Positions 1 through 11,953 of a DNA stretch of 64,000 bases are shown in pieces. The stretch is taken from contig BSBN01000252.1 in assembly GCA_027924645.1 (NCBI GenBank), positions 2,976,001 through 3,040,000 of the forward strand, in the 5' to 3' direction. The notes beneath the pieces are model-generated. The model made no database searches, was not told the origin of the DNA, and saw only the letters and a list, made by a program, of their open reading frames with translations. The stretch is from Cunninghamia lanceolata (lineage: Eukaryota > Streptophyta > Pinopsida > Cupressales > Cupressaceae). The position numbers and the translations under genes are program-made. Within the stretch, counting starts at the first letter, position 1. Every line of letters begins with the position of its first letter.

Positions 1-790
1 ATTGAACATATGATGCTCCTATTGTATGAAAGGACATCTACGGAATGAATGCTTGATGATAAAATGTGAAAGGAAGGCTACTGCAATGAAGGTAGACATG
101 AAGATAATACCAAAACGGAATAACACACTTTATTGCAGTAAATGTAGAGACTGGGATGACCATGGGACAAAAGACTATCCATCACAACTCTTCATCCTAA
201 GGGAAGATGATGATGATCATGAACCATGGTGCAATGCACACCACAATAATAAAGAAGATAACCACAACATGGCCTATGTAAAGGGAATGGTATAGAGACC
301 CTTATATATCTAGAACCATGGATACAAAGCTCCTAATTGGGCCAATCAGAGGAATGCTAATACATTACATATTACAAGCCCAAATTACATGAACAACTAT
401 GAAGATAGAAGCCAATATAATGGATATAGAGGAGGTAGAGGCCACATAAGGAGTAGGAGAAGAAGAACTGATGCAAGTTGTTACAAATGCATAAAACAAG
501 GACATTTTGCAATTGTGTATTGGGGAGATAAGAAGAAACAATGTATATTTTGCGGTGGTGCAAACCATGATTTATTTACCTGTGACAAAGCTCAACAATA
601 CTTTATAAATTCACCTACTCAATCAAAGAGTGATGAGCTACAAGGATTTAACTCACAAAAGGGAGCTCAGATAATAAGGAAAATACCTAAAGAAATAGCA
701 TAGGCAACCAGAAGGTGCCATAAGAAAAATAAGTATGAATTAGAGAATACAGATGATGAAACATCAGAAGAAGAATATTATGACAATAAA
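1..790 (+). pseudogene. gypsy-A gag, C-terminal part with zinc knuckles
   Basis: Remnant of the nucleocapsid end of gag; stops split it into readable pieces at 26-295 and 389-703. A perfect CX2CX4HX4C knuckle (C-IF-C-GGAN-H-DLFT-C) lies at 542-593. About 20 residues upstream is a second knuckle (CYKC...GH) whose last cysteine is replaced, so only one of the pair could bind zinc. Two further Cys/His clusters lie in 26-295 (CSKCRDWDDHGTKDYP and WCNAHHNNKEDNH). Basic Arg/Gly-rich sequence (around residue 10-30 of the second piece) fits RNA binding. The matching region of gypsy-B is at 58205-59161. The acidic linker to the protease follows at 720-1130. Confidence 0.75.
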
Positions 791-1189
791 CAAACCTACA
801 AACAAAAAAAAATATAAGGAAAAAGAAAAACAAAACCAAATTTGTGGTAGTTACAAGGCAACGAACCAACACCGCAAAGTTAGAAAACAGTGACACTAAG
901 ATAGAAGAAGAACAGGAAGAAAATATGTTCTTCCCTAATAAAAACCAACATGACAAAATTATGGAGCAATCAAAACAAATAATATCTAGAGAAAAAAATA
1001 AATAAAAACAAACACATTTCTTTTCAGAAGAAGTACTAGCACTCAAACAATTGTCACAATTAACAAAACAACATAACTTGATTGACAAGTTAAAACAATT
1101 TTGTAAATATTGGAATAAGGAACAAGGTCAAAAACCACAAATTCAAAAAAAGGGAAAGACTGAAAGGAAATAGAAAACAAGACCATTAA

Positions 1190-1776
1190 TGATAAATGCC
1201 CATATAAACCATCATAAGATTAGATAGGTTATGGTGGACTTGGGTGCAAATGTGAATATGCTACCAAAAAGAGTATGGGAAAATTAGGAAGACCAACATT
1301 CGTAGAAACACATGGTACAACATTAGCCTAGTAGATGGGACAGCCATGCCTACATTAAGAACCTGGAAGAAGGTAGACATGAACATAATGGGGATAAAAC
1401 AATTGGTAGACTTTGAGATAGTAGCAATGAAGGAACCATTTGATTCCTTCAACGCACTATTAGGTCTTCAGTGGTTTGTTAATGCAAATGGGATTGTGGA
1501 CTCAAGAAAAGAAGAAATATCATTCACATACAATAATAAAATAGTACATATACCCTTAGGAAGACACATGGATGAATCATATATAGAGGAACTCAATCAA
1601 GAAAACTACACAGATGATTCAAAACAACTATACTCTATCACAAAGCTGCCCAAATATGAATCGATAGAAGAACCAAATTCTAAGGGAGAACTATAGATAG
1701 AAAGTGATAATTACAACATAGATAGCGAAGATGTACTAGAGGCCTTGATGCAAAATGAACTGGAGTTGAAAACCTA
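1190..1776 (+). pseudogene. gypsy-A retroviral-type aspartic protease
   Basis: The catalytic loop reads VDLGANVNMLPK from about 1234, the DLGA/DSGA signature of retropepsins, followed by the conserved leucine/proline context. A long open stretch (1346-1696) continues with the flap and the hydrophobic C-terminal part (LLGLQWFVNANGIVDS, equivalent to the ...LLGxxWL... motif of gypsy proteases). A frameshift lies near 1290, between the active-site loop and the rest. At 1693-1698 a TAG stands where gypsy-B has CAG. In a live element this enzyme would cleave the Gag-Pol precursor. Confidence 0.75.
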
Positions 1777-1929
1777 GAGGGTGGCAGGATTTTGCAGGAT
1801 ATTTATGGTTAAGATTACAGATGAATCCTTGCCGCAAACTACCGCACGAGCAATGTAATTACAACAGAAAACATATGTGGTAGATCAGAACACCACCTAG
1901 ATAACACATCTCAAAGTTTATAACTCAAT

Positions 1930-2700
1930 CACATAATGAAAGGAATCTCCCACATTAAACTCCCAAAGTTTTTAGGAGTAGGAAACCTAGAAAATTATCG
2001 AAAAGAAATGGAAAAGACCTTTACAAAAGAACAAACAAGATTGGATGCATTACAACACACATTAATCTATAATGCTGCTAGTTAGTGGAGTACACATAAA
2101 AACAAAATTCACCATTGGCCGATACTAAACATTTTAATAAAAACTAGATACTTGTTAGAAGGAGTATATGACATCATACCATAGAACCAAAAACATATAT
2201 TGCCGCAAGACCACTTAGAGATGTGCATATTGGTCTAGAAAGAAAGAAATGAGTACAACACAACATTATACATGCAACTATTTTATTGGACACTATCACC
2301 AGTGGCACAAACTTGGTATATAAACCAAGAACACATAGTAGAAACAAAAGAATGGAATGAATTACAAATAGATTTTATAAACACATTATCATTCTATAAC
2401 CCTAACAAACATATCCACACTACATTTCTCAAAATAAAGTAGATAATATTCAAACCAACTGTAGAAGTTGAGGGGGAGCCACCACAACTAAGCATTCCAC
2501 CGCCAAAGACTGAGGGAATTTGGAAATTAATACAATGGAAGGACAATGAAATTAAATACACTAAACGTAGATGTCTTAGAACACAACAACAAGATAATGA
2601 GGAAGAAAAACATAGTTTAGAAATAGAAATAAACTAGGGGGAAAGGGAAATTGAAATACTAACAGGACCTAAAGAAAAATATTATATTGAACCATTTAAA
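1930..2700 (+). pseudogene. gypsy-A second capsid-like region between protease and RT
   Basis: Poorly preserved coding DNA between protease and reverse transcriptase. Two stretches resemble the tryptophan/phenylalanine pattern of retrotransposon gag capsid domains: one around 2070-2150 (A..WW.....K..HWP...L.KTRYL in gypsy-B-guided reading) and one at 2284-2430 (FYWTLSPVAQTWYIN, then EWNELQIDFINTLSFYNP). A true gag already lies upstream, so this is an extra, capsid-like segment in an unusual place. The counterpart in gypsy-B is 44380-44976. Function unknown; the homology is inferred from spacing only. Confidence 0.45.
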
Positions 2701-3520
2701 CTTTGAGAGGAAAACATAACCAAAGAGGGTGACCCTAAATTGGCCAAGATAAGGGATTATTGGGATGAAAGAGTAGTAGCACAAGTCGTATAAATATTGT
2801 CAGAGTTTGAGGACCTATTTCCTAGAACATTCATAGACTTGAAGGGTATAAAAGACGAAGTAGGTGTTATGAAAATACAACTAAAAGAGGGAGCCAAGCC
2901 ATAGAGGAAAAGGTCATATTGATTAAATCCTAATATGAAGAAAAAGGTAAAAATAGAACTGGACAAAATGATTGCGGCAAGAATCATAAAACCGGTAGAA
3001 GATGCAGAATGAGTAAGTCCAATGGTAGTATAGAACTGGTGAAGTGCAAATATGTGTGGACTATAGAGAATTAAACAAAGCATGCATACATGACCCATTC
3101 CCAAATATTTTTACTGAGGAGATATTAGAATCAATAGCTAGAAGCGAGATATACTCATTCACTGATGGATTCTCTAGATACCATCAGGTTAAGATAAGGA
3201 AAGAAGATCAACCAAAAACTACTTTCACATCAAAATTTAGATCATTTATGTATACAGTCATGCCATTTGGCTTAAAGAATGCACCTGTAGTATTCAGAAA
3301 AATAATGATAAATGCATTTAAGGATTTCATTCATGATTTCTTAGAGGTGTATTTAGATGACTGGACGGTTATGGCTTAATGAAAGATCATGTGCAAGCAT
3401 TACAAATGATTCTTAACAGATGCAAAAGTCTCCAAATATCCTTAAACCTAAAGAAGTGTATGTTTGTGGTACCTTTTGGCACCTTATTGGGACATATCAT
3501 TTGTAAAGAAGGGCTAATGG
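2701..3520 (+). pseudogene. gypsy-A reverse transcriptase
   Basis: A readable block at 3044-3379 carries the central RT motifs: ICVDYRELNKACIHDPFP (motif around the first catalytic Asp region), FTDGFSRYHQVKI (D..SGYHQ type), MPFGLKNAPVVF, and the YLDD box (VYLDDW) near 3350. The YLDD variant is common in plant gypsy elements. Upstream, the LLxEFxDLFP-like lead-in is visible near 2800. Stops at about 3010 and 3030 break the fingers region where gypsy-B reads VQWVCLMVVQNKKTG. The thumb continues to about 3520 in another frame. Confidence 0.85.
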
Positions 3521-4148
3521 TAGACCTTTGAAAGTTACATTGATAATGACATTTCCCCTGCCAAAAACAACACTAGAGGTGAAAACATTTTTGGGATACA
3601 CTGGATATCACCACAAATTTATCAGAGGATATGCAACTATCGTAACAACATTTGAGGAACTACTAAAGAAGAAATATGGTAAGAATATTGAATGGAATGA
3701 CCAATGTCAAAATTCTTTTGACATATTGAAGCAAAGGATCGTCGAAGCACCTATACTGATATTTTTGGATTGGAATACACCATTTCATGTACATGTGGAT
3801 GCATCAGGAATTGCAATAGGGGTAATGTTGGCACAACCTAAAGGTAACAAAGACCACCCTATAGCATTTGCTCTAGTAGGAAGCTATCAAAGGCAGAAAG
3901 GAATTTCACAACTATAGAGAGAGGCTTTAGCTATGGTATATGCACTACAAAAGTTCAAGTATTATTTATTATCCATACCATTCACTTTCTATACTGTTCA
4001 TAAACCCTTGAAGCATCTATTCAACAAACCAATTACTCAAGGAAGGATATGTCGGTGGTTACTCTTATTCCAGGAGTTTGACTTCAAGATAATGGTAAAA
4101 CCTGGTAAAAACAATCAAGGTCTAGATTACCATCTAGGACTAAAATAG
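3521..4148 (+). pseudogene. gypsy-A RT connection and RNase H
   Basis: Starts with the RT connection (KTTLEVKTFLGYTGYHHKFI, near 3570) and runs into RNase H: FHVHVDASGIAIGVML holds the first catalytic Asp (near 3800), and REALAMVYALQKFKYYL the catalytic Glu (near 3925). The later Asp is lost: this copy reads FYTVHKPLKHL near 3995 where gypsy-B reads FYTDHEPL, so the enzyme would be dead even without the stop at 3915-3917. Two open blocks, 3528-3917 and 3933-4148, share the frame apart from that TAG. Confidence 0.85.
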
Positions 4149-4587
4149 TGGAAGAACTAGATAGTCAGGAGCAAGATTTACCTGGTACAAATCTATTTAG
4201 AATAATTGTGGTACCAGAAGAATTACATGACATAGAAATCCTATTATCCATAGGAAAATATCCAAAAGATATGTCACCACAAGAAAAACAAACTCTAATG
4301 CGGAGATCTCTTTACCGTACACACTTATAGAAGGGGAACTACATGTTATAGGTAAAGATGATATAATAAGAAGAGTAGTGTACCAACATGAAAGAGAAGA
4401 CATATTAAGATAGGCACATGAGGTAATATCAAGAGGCCGTAATTCATGGGATATAACCACAAAAAAAGTAAAACTGGCTAGACTATGGTGGCCTACAGTG
4501 TTAAGGATGCAAAAACCTATGTTAAACAATGTGACATTTGCCAACGCATAGGAAAACCAACCGCCAAGGATGAAATGTTGCTCATAC
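4149..4587 (+). pseudogene. gypsy-A integrase, N-terminal part
   Basis: Linker and zinc-binding N-terminus of integrase. The second half of the HHCC finger is visible as YVKQCDICQRIGKPTAKDEM at about 4510-4575. The HH part lies near 4400-4440 in a shifted frame. Copia-A inserted right after this motif (at 4588), so the integrase continues at 11954. Confidence 0.8.
4583..4587. repeat. Target-site duplication of copia-A, left copy (CATAC)
   Basis: CATAC immediately precedes the left LTR. The right flank (11954-11958) reads CAGAC, a five-base duplication with one mismatch, as expected for an old copia insertion. Confidence 0.65.
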
Positions 4588-5943
4588 TGTTGATATGTGC
4601 CAGACAACTGAGAGGGGGGGTGAATCAATTGTCACAAAAACTTAAACACTTACTGTAATTAACCATTCATCACTTATCCACAATTACTATGATTTAACAA
4701 TGAGTGCATGAAATCAGAAACTTAACAACATCAAACACAAGAGACACCAGATTTACATGGAAAACCCCAAGGTGGGGAAAAACCACGGAGAGGATTAACT
4801 CTCAATATATATTGCAATCTTGAAATAATGATGTTCAGGCTTGGTCACCCCACGGGCCTAAACATACTGGCTTACTGCCATGAAGAACAACTAGGTCTAG
4901 TAGACTCACTGTCTCAACCCTAAACCTAGCAAGATTACAATAAGGGTTGTTAAACCCTGAGGGCTATTAAACCCTACTGGTGGCTTGCTTCTAAATTCAC
5001 TACCACAATGAACACCTTTCTTTAGTGTGAATAAACAATTCCATAGCTCTACTCTTCCTCTGCTCTGCTCTTCCTCTTCTTTCCTCTGCCTCTTCTTTTC
5101 TCTACCTTTGGATCTTTCTTAATATATCATGCCTTAGCTGGGACTCAAACATGATCTTCCATGCCACAACACGCTTCCACAATCTTCTAGAGATCTCTGC
5201 AATCACTGGGATCAACCAGGTTGGCCAAGACTGGTCACATGCTATGTTATCTAGGAACAATCTTCACACACCATCTCAATTTCTTAACGCGGACCAAAGT
5301 CTAGATAGGAACATGATTAGGAGACATCCACAAGCATGTTATAATCATCAGGAGAAACCACACAAACCTTAACCACTTTATTCATAGGAATCTTCTCACT
5401 AAAGTACATGAACTTTAATGTCTTCAATTGTCATAAAACAAAGATAGCTTGCGGACCACCAAACCATGAACCATTGCAACTGTAGGCACTTATCATCATC
5501 TCAGACTTCCCTCTAGAACCGTAGAGTAAAAAACTTTATTACGGAGGAACGCAGAGCCAAATACTGTCTTCCTGTCTCAACTGAACTTACAGAAAAAGTA
5601 GGCTTCACTCCGGTGAAAACAACTCGCTGAGATCTTCATGCGGATGGCTCAGACCTGAAATGTAGCATCCTCAGATATACCTCTAACTTACTTCCAATCC
5701 GCAGACCACAATCTTCAAGAAGGAACAAATGTGGAACAGTTTATCAGACTGTTCTTTAGCATACAACTCACTATTTGTACTGCACTTCTCTGTGGCTTAT
5801 TTCTTTCAGAGAGGCTAATTTTCTCAATATCCTCAACATACAAGTCTTATAAACAAGTAATGGAATAGGATACATTTGACACCAATGAGAACAAGAATAT
5901 GTTGACAACAATGACAACACTGATTAGGCACATACTTGCAGCA
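4588..5943 (-). repeat. copia-A 3' LTR
   Basis: Matches the right LTR along its length except that about 190 bp (present at roughly 10942-11133) are missing after the CTTAATATAT sequence near 5120. It contains the nested inverted motif ATGG...CCCC-GGGG...CCAC at 4756-4786. The reading frames seen inside it (for example 5151-5372) are not genes. Confidence 0.9.
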
Positions 5944-6220
5944 ATCTCCCCCTTTGTCATTGATGGCAACATATGATGTGAAAAACTGTAATAGCCATCA
6001 AGACAAGATTCTCCCCCTTTCTCTTTACACACATGCACTCTTTCTTTCTCCAAAGTTCTCCCCCTTTCTCTTACACATCTACACTCTTTCTCTTACAGAT
6101 CTGTACTCTAAGTTTTTCACATGACTTCTCTCCCCCTTTGACATCAATTGCAAAGGGCACATACTTGCACTTTTCTACTCTGATCTAATCCCTCTTCTAA
6201 ACTTTTTGACTACTCCCCCT
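5944..6220 (-). other. copia-A array of polypurine-tract-like motifs
   Basis: Next to the 3' LTR the minus strand reads CAAAGGGGGAG (5946-5956), the normal primer site for plus-strand DNA synthesis. Four more near-copies of AAAGGGGGAG follow at 6011-6020, 6058-6068, 6130-6140 and 6213-6220 (plus-strand CTCCCCC(T)TT), spaced about 45-85 bp apart. Repeated polypurine tracts are a reported feature of Sireviruses. Confidence 0.65.
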
Positions 6221-6289
6221 TAGAAGTAGCCCTAAAAAACATCAATTCGGACCTCTGAACACCTCCAGACTGATGCACCATTGTGCATC

Positions 6290-7320
6290 TTAGTTTAGAG
6301 AAGGAGGGGTGATGACCCCTAACTTTTCTTTAAGACACTCAAAAGTATCCTTGGGCAAAGGCTTGGTAAAAATGTCTGTAATCTGATCCTTGGTCAAAAC
6401 ATACTCCAACTTCACTTCATTCTCTATCATTTTTTCTCTCAAAAAATGATACCTAATGGATATGTGCTTGGTTCTTGAATGCATCACTGGGTTCTTTGAT
6501 ATGTTTATGGCACTTGTGTTGTCACAAAGATTGCAATAGGTTCTTCATACACAACTTTGATGTCCTTTAAAGTCTACTTCATCCATAACACTTGAGTGCA
6601 ATTGCATGTTGTTGCAATGTAGTCTGCCTCCACAGTAGATAGGGATATTGAATCTTGTTTCTTTCTCAACCAAGATCTACTAATCTTTTTCCCAAGAAGA
6701 ATGCACCTCCACTTGTACTTTTTCTGTCATCCACATCTCCAGCCCAATCTGAATCAGTATATGCACTGAGAACAAAGTCACTATCCCTGGGGTACCACAA
6801 ACCATAATCTATTATGCCTTTTAAATATATTAGAATTCTCTTGACTGCCATCAAATGTGATTCCTTGGGTTCTACCTGAAATCTTGCCACAAGACACACT
6901 GCATGCATTATGTCAGGTCTAGTTTGAGTTAGATAAAGTAACCCTCCAATCATAGATCTATACTTTTTTTGGTTTGCCATGGGTGAGTTATCATCTTTGC
7001 TCAACTTACAACCAGTTATCATAGGTGTGCATACTGGTTTAGAGTCTTCCATCCCAAATTTCTTTAACAACTCTTTCACATACCTGGACTGAGAAACGAA
7101 GATACCCTTATCTGATTAACTTATTTGCAGACCTAAAAAGAATTTCATCTCCCCAAACATAGACATTTCAAATTCATTTTGCATTTCTCCAGCAAAAACT
7201 GAGCACATACCTTCATTGCCTCCAAAAATAATATCATCAACAAAAACTGCAACAATCAGAGTGTGTTCATCATTGATCTTGAAGTAGAGGTTACTGTCTG
7301 TCATAGCTTTACTGAACCCT
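6290..7320 (-). pseudogene. copia-A RT C-terminal half and RNase H
   Basis: The minus-strand pieces 7304-7116, 7079-6666 and 6487-6290 cover the RT catalytic box and RNase H. VAVFVDDIIFGG near 7240 is the copia YVDD box with F for Y. RPDIMHAVCLVARF and the YTDSDWAGDVDDRKSTSGGAFFLG block (near 6740) are the classic end of copia RT and the RNase H start with its first Asp. TKDQITDIFTKPLP near 6370 is the copia C-terminus. Stops and a frameshift separate the pieces. Confidence 0.9.
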
Positions 7321-7322
7321 AT

Positions 7323-8009
7323 CTATATCAAGTACCTGTCCAACCATGCATACCATGCCCTAGGAGCTTGCTTCAATCCATACAGTGATTTCTTCAATCT
7401 ACATACCATGTCCCCTTGCTCTAATGACTGAAATCCTTTCGGTTGTTCAATATAGACTTCCTCTTCCAACTCTCCATTTAAGAAGGTAGACTTCACATCC
7501 ATTTGATAAACCTTGAAATCTTTGTATGCTGCAAAAGCCAAAAACATCCTTATTGCTTCAATCATTGCTACTGGAGCAAAAGTTTCTTCAAAGTCTATTC
7601 ATTCAACCTGAGCGTATCCTTTGTGTATCAATCTTGCTTTGTTTCTTACCACTTCACCATTCTCATTCATTTTGTTTCTGAAGACCCACTTTGTACCAAT
7701 TACATTCTTGTTTGTTGGTTTGGGAACAAGATCCCAAGTCTAATTCTTCTCTATCTGCATCAATTCTTCTTCCATGGCCTTTATCCAATTCTCATCTTTA
7801 CATGCCTCATCCATAGTTTTAGGTTCAATCTTAGAGATCAGACAGAAATTTACTTGTTCTTCTACAACTTTTCTTCTGGTTAAGATCCCTTTGCTCTTAT
7901 CTCCTATGATTTGATTTTTAGAATGACCGATTCTTACATATCTTGGAGTTTTGGTAGCACTTGCCAGAGCCTGTTCTTCTTCATCTGTGTTGTCTTCATG
8001 TTGCACCAC
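7323..8009 (-). pseudogene. copia-A RT N-terminal half
   Basis: KTMDEACKDENWIKAMEEELMQIEKN (around 7800-7745, shown in parts: DENWIKAMEEEL) is the lead-in to copia RT. The piece 7565-7323 reads [26 protein letters not shown] and then [16 protein letters not shown], the fingers/palm motifs of copia RT, with the first catalytic Asp in QMDVK. A stop near 7740 and another near 7600 interrupt the frame. Confidence 0.88.
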
Positions 8010-8059
8010 TTCTGAAACATCTAGATCATCTGACTCATATCACTTGGCTCTAAAGACCT

Positions 8060-8947
8060 TTATTTACACTCATCAACTTTGACATTTGCACTTTCAATGA
8101 TTCTATTCAGCCTCTTATTATAGCATTGGTAGGCCTTACTCTTGGTGGAGTAACCAAGGAAGATTCCTTCATCACATCTATCATCAAACTTGCCTAAATC
8201 TTCTTCTCTTTTGATATAACATCTACTACCAAAGACTTTGAAGTATTTCACAGTAGGAACTCTACTATGCCACAATTCATAGGGAGTTTTTGAACTATTA
8301 CCTTTCACTTGAACTTTGTTTAGGATATATACTATGGTGTGAATTGCCTCTCTCCAATATGCTTCTAGAAGATGAGCTTCCTTCATCATGGTTCTAGCAG
8401 CTTCTTGAATTGTTCTGTTTTTCCTTTCAACAACTCCATTTTGTTGTGGAGTTCTGGGTGCAAATAATTGTCTCTTTATTCCATGCTCTTCACAAAAGAA
8501 ATTGAATTCATTTGATGTGAACTCTCCTCCTCTATCAAATATCAAACATTTAATTTTCAAATCCATCTCATTTTCAACCATTTCCTTAAATGCCTTGAAT
8601 TTATCTAGAGCTTCACCTTTCTCTTTTAAGAAGGTGACCCAATTCATTCTAGAATCATCAATGAGCGGCATGAAATACCTATCTCCTTGCAAACTTCTTA
8701 CTCTGGTAGGTCCACACAAGTTTGTATGCACTAGCTCAAGTAGTCCTCCAATTGATTGATCCTGGCTTTTGAAACTTGTTCTTGTCTGTTTCCCAAATTG
8801 GCACTCCTTGCAAACTGGATTAGAAGGCTTCAGAGGCTTAGGCAAATCTCTAACAATCTGTACAGTACTTATCTTCATAATATTATCAAAATTTATATGA
8901 CACAACCTTCTATGCCATAACCAACTTTCATCAATCCAAGTCAACAA
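8060..8947 (-). pseudogene. copia-A integrase
   Basis: Longest intact stretch of this element (295 residues). It starts in the GAG-pre-integrase domain (SWLWHRRLCHINFDNIMKIS) with the HHCC finger finished by CKECQFGKQ. The core shows D1 in HTNLCGPTRVRS (HTD has become HTN, so the first catalytic Asp is lost), D2 in CLIFDRGGEFTS, and E in TPQQNGVVERKNRTI. After the core come the PYELWHSRVPTVKYFKVFGSRCYI and DEGIFLGYSTKSKAY motifs. DNA integration would fail for lack of D1. Confidence 0.92.
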
Positions 8948-9082
8948 TCAATAGTTCTTGGTTCCTTTCAAGTGATAGATATTACCTCTGGTCTTCTTAC
9001 CAGTTGCAATGACTGTTCTGAAGCTTTCCCTGATCTTGCATCCATTATCCTTGAAGCTTAAGTCATAGCCCTTGTCACACAT

Positions 9083-9862
9083 CTAACCCACACTCAAAAG
9101 ATTGTGCTTTAATCCTTTCACATACAAGACATCTTCAGTATTATGCTTGCCATCAAAAGAAATAGATCCTTTTCCACAAATCCTACTAGTTGTATCATCT
9201 CCAAACCTAACCAGTCCACCATCATATATTTCCAAACTTACAAACTTACTTTTGTCACCAGTCATGTGGTGAGAGAAACCACTGTCAATAATCCATTCAT
9301 CTTTGTCCTTGATGATCTGAGTAGCCAAAGCACTTTCCATTGGTTTTTCTTCCTTCGTACAACTAGAAGAATTAGTAGACACAAGATCTTCCTTAATAGC
9401 AATGAACAAGCATTCATTTATAGAGGAATTAGCATTATCTGGTTCACCATTATCTGATACTCCTTCATCATCATCAAAGTTTTCAACATAATAACACTTC
9501 TTTTGGGTCCTAGGCCTATTCTCATAACTTCTTCTATTTCTTTCAATTCTTTGAGGACATCTAGAAGAAAAATGACCTACTTTACCACAGGAAAAACATT
9601 TGAAAGGCAATTTGCCTTTATACTTACTGGATCCTCTTTGCAGCCTGTCCACAAAGTTGGCTTCAACTTCATCTATCTCATCATTGGATTCTACCTTATA
9701 CTTTTCTGATCTGGAAGTACTTCTAGGAGTACTGGCTTTGAAGGCAGTCTCAACTTTTGGCACAGCATCATCTAACTCCCTTATCTCAAAAGCAGTAATC
9801 TTACCAAGCAATTGATCCCTATTAACTATTTTTACCTGCATGAATTCTTCAATCGCAGCCAC
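9083..9862 (-). pseudogene. copia-A nucleocapsid and aspartic protease
   Basis: A CX2CX4HX4C knuckle (CFSCGKVGHFSSRC) sits near 9580-9540, followed about 100 residues later by the protease active site WIIDSGFSHHMTGDKSKF near 9300. In most copia elements this reads DSGCSxHM, so the Cys is replaced but the catalytic Asp is kept. DVLYVKGLKHNLLSVG closes the domain. The acidic/serine-rich spacer between them is normal. Confidence 0.88.
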
Positions 9863-9871
9863 CTTGTGAAC

Positions 9872-10360
9872 TTAGGATTTGGGCATAGATCTAAGTGTTT
9901 TCGTGACAATTTCCTTTTCATCGAGAGTTCCACCTATGGCTTTTATCCCTGTAACAAGTTCATCAACTCTTTGCATAAACGCTGATATGTTTTCATCATT
10001 GTTCATCTTCAAGCTTTCATATTTCACTTTCAGACTTTGTAACTTGGCTTCCTTCACAGAGTCATCTCCTTCATACAAATTTTTCAACTTTTCCCATACC
10101 TTATTTGCAGTTTCAAGATCTACCACTTTCGTCAGTATTGAGTCAGTTAATGAGCTTAGCAAAGCATCCCTTGCCTTGATAGCTATCTCATATTCTTTGA
10201 TTTTGTCTTCAGTTGTCAGACCATTTTGAGGAATGGTGTATTCTGTTTCTACAACTTTCCAAACTTTGATACCAAGAGAAAGAAGATGGCTTTTCATCTG
10301 AGCCTTCCAAAGAACATAATTAGTTCCATCAAAATGCAGCGCTTCCTTCTTGTAAGACAT
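9872..10360 (-). pseudogene. copia-A gag (UBN2-type capsid)
   Basis: Starts at the ATG at 10360, 44 bp inside the primer-binding site, with LHFDGTNYVLWKAQMKSHLL, the usual start of copia Gag. W-x2-L-x2-LYE and the ESLKMNNDENISAFMQRVDEL helix are standard UBN2-family features. The frame ends after 162 codons at a stop near 9872, just before the nucleocapsid piece in the same direction. Confidence 0.9.
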
Positions 10361-10403
10361 TTTGGATCTTCCTCAAGCTATTAAACTTTCTTCAGAGGAA
10401 CTT

Positions 10404-10416
10404 GGCTCTAATACCA
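10404..10416 (-). promoter_or_regulatory. copia-A primer-binding site
   Basis: The minus strand reads TGGTATTAGAGCC two bases from the 5' LTR. This matches the 3' end of plant initiator-methionine tRNA (TGGTATCAGAGC) with one change, the usual primer of plant copia elements. Confidence 0.85.
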
Positions 10417-10418
10417 AT

Positions 10419-11953
10419 TGTTGATATGCACCAGACAACTGAGAGGGGGAGTGAATCAGTTGTCACACAAAACTTAAACACTTTCTACAATTAAACATTC
10501 ATCACTTATCCACAATTATTATGATTTAACAATGAGTGCATGAAATTAGAAACTTAACAACATCAAACACAAGAGACACCAGATTTACGTGGAAAACCCC
10601 AAGGTGGGGAAAAACTACGGAGAGGATTAACTCTCAATATATATTTCAATCTTGAAATAGTGATGTTTAGGCTTGGTCACCCCACGAGCCTAAACATACT
10701 GGCTTACTGCCATGAAGAACAACTAGGTCTAGCAGATTCACTGCCTCAACCCTAAACCTAGCAAGATTACAATAAGGGTTGTTAAACCCTACTGGTGGCT
10801 TACTGCCAAATTCACTACCATGATGAACACCTTTCTTTATTGTGAATAAATAATTCCTGAGCTCTGCTCTTCCTCTGCCCTGCTCTTCCTCTTCTTTCCT
10901 CTACCTCTTCTTTGCTCTTCCTTTGGACCTTTCTTAATATATTCTCATTTTCACTCAAGGACATCTTTTCCATGACTCAGCTACAAGTTTTTATACACTA
11001 CATCAACCTTGGAATGATCATCAAGGTCGACATCAACCATTGGAACAATCTCCAAGGTCAGTATTACAAACATTTACAAAATAGGTCCTGACCTATTGCA
11101 ACATCATGCAAAGGGAATGAAATTTGGATCATGTCATGCCTTAGTTGGGACTCAAACATGATCTTCCATGCCACAACATGCTTCCACAATCTTCTAGAGA
11201 TCTCCGCAATCACTGGGATCAACCAGGTCGGCCAAGACTGGTTACATGCTATGTTATCTAGGAACAATCTTCACACACCATCTCAATTTCTTAATTCGGA
11301 CCAAAGTCTAGATAGGAACATGATTAGGAGACATCCACAACCATGCTATAATCATCAGGAGCAACCACATGAAACTTAACCACTTTATTCATAGGAATCT
11401 TCTCATTGGAGTACATGAACTTTACTATCTTCAACTGTCATAAAAGAAAGATAGCTTGCGGACCACCAAACCATGAACCATTGCAACTGTAGGCACTCAT
11501 CATCATCCCAGACTTCCCTCTAGAACTGCAAAGCAAAATACTTTATTGCGAAGGAATGTGGAGCCAAATACTGTCTTCCTATCTCAACTGAACTTACAGA
11601 AAAAGCAGGCTTCACTCTGGTGAACACAACTCACTCATATCTTCATGCACATGGCTCAGACCTGAATTGTAGCATCCTCAGACATACCTCTAACTTACTT
11701 CCAATCCACAGACCATGATCTTCAAGCAGGAACAAATGCGGAACAGTTTACCGGACCGTTCTTCAGCATACAACTTACTTCTGTACTACACTTCTCTATG
11801 GCTTACTTGTTTCTTCTAGAGAGGCTAATTTTCTCAATATCCTCAACATACAAGTCTTCTAAACAAGTAATGGAATAGGATACAGTTGACACTAATGACA
11901 ATAAGAATATGTTGACATCAATGACAACACCGATTAGGCACATACTTGCAACA
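10419..11953 (-). repeat. copia-A 5' LTR
   Basis: The longer of the two LTRs. It holds about 190 bp (10942-11133) absent from the other. The right flank CAGAC (11954-11958) is the second half of the target duplication. It also contains the inverted motif ACGTGG...CCCC-GGGG...TACG at 10587-10620. Confidence 0.9.

Larger units (their letters stand above)
4588..11953 (-). mobile_element. Ty1/copia LTR retrotransposon copia-A (Sirevirus-like)
   Basis: Complete but decayed element on the minus strand, inserted in the gypsy-A integrase. LTRs of 1356 bp (left, 4588-5943) and 1535 bp (right, 10419-11953) both start TGTTGATATG and end TGCARCA in plus orientation. Internal order on the minus strand is primer-binding site, gag, protease, integrase, RT, RNase H, polypurine tract, which is the copia order. 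The long LTRs, the multiplied polypurine-like tracts at 5946-6220 and an integrase/RT sequence of the type [10 protein letters not shown]...[12 protein letters not shown] suggest the Sirevirus lineage. That lineage call is inference. Confidence 0.9.

Noticed and set aside
687..1088. 133-codon minus-strand frame rich in Phe, Leu and Cys
   Set aside because: Antisense shadow of the A/Lys-rich gag-protease linker of gypsy-A; no motif of its own.
3044..3379. Possible endogenous pararetrovirus reverse transcriptase
   Set aside because: Motifs and the following RNase H, integrase and LTR show a Ty3/gypsy retrotransposon; no movement or coat protein region is present.
5151..5372. Frame repeated at 11131-11379 as a conserved small protein
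   Set aside because: Both copies lie in the LTRs of copia-A, so the conservation is that of the LTR pair.
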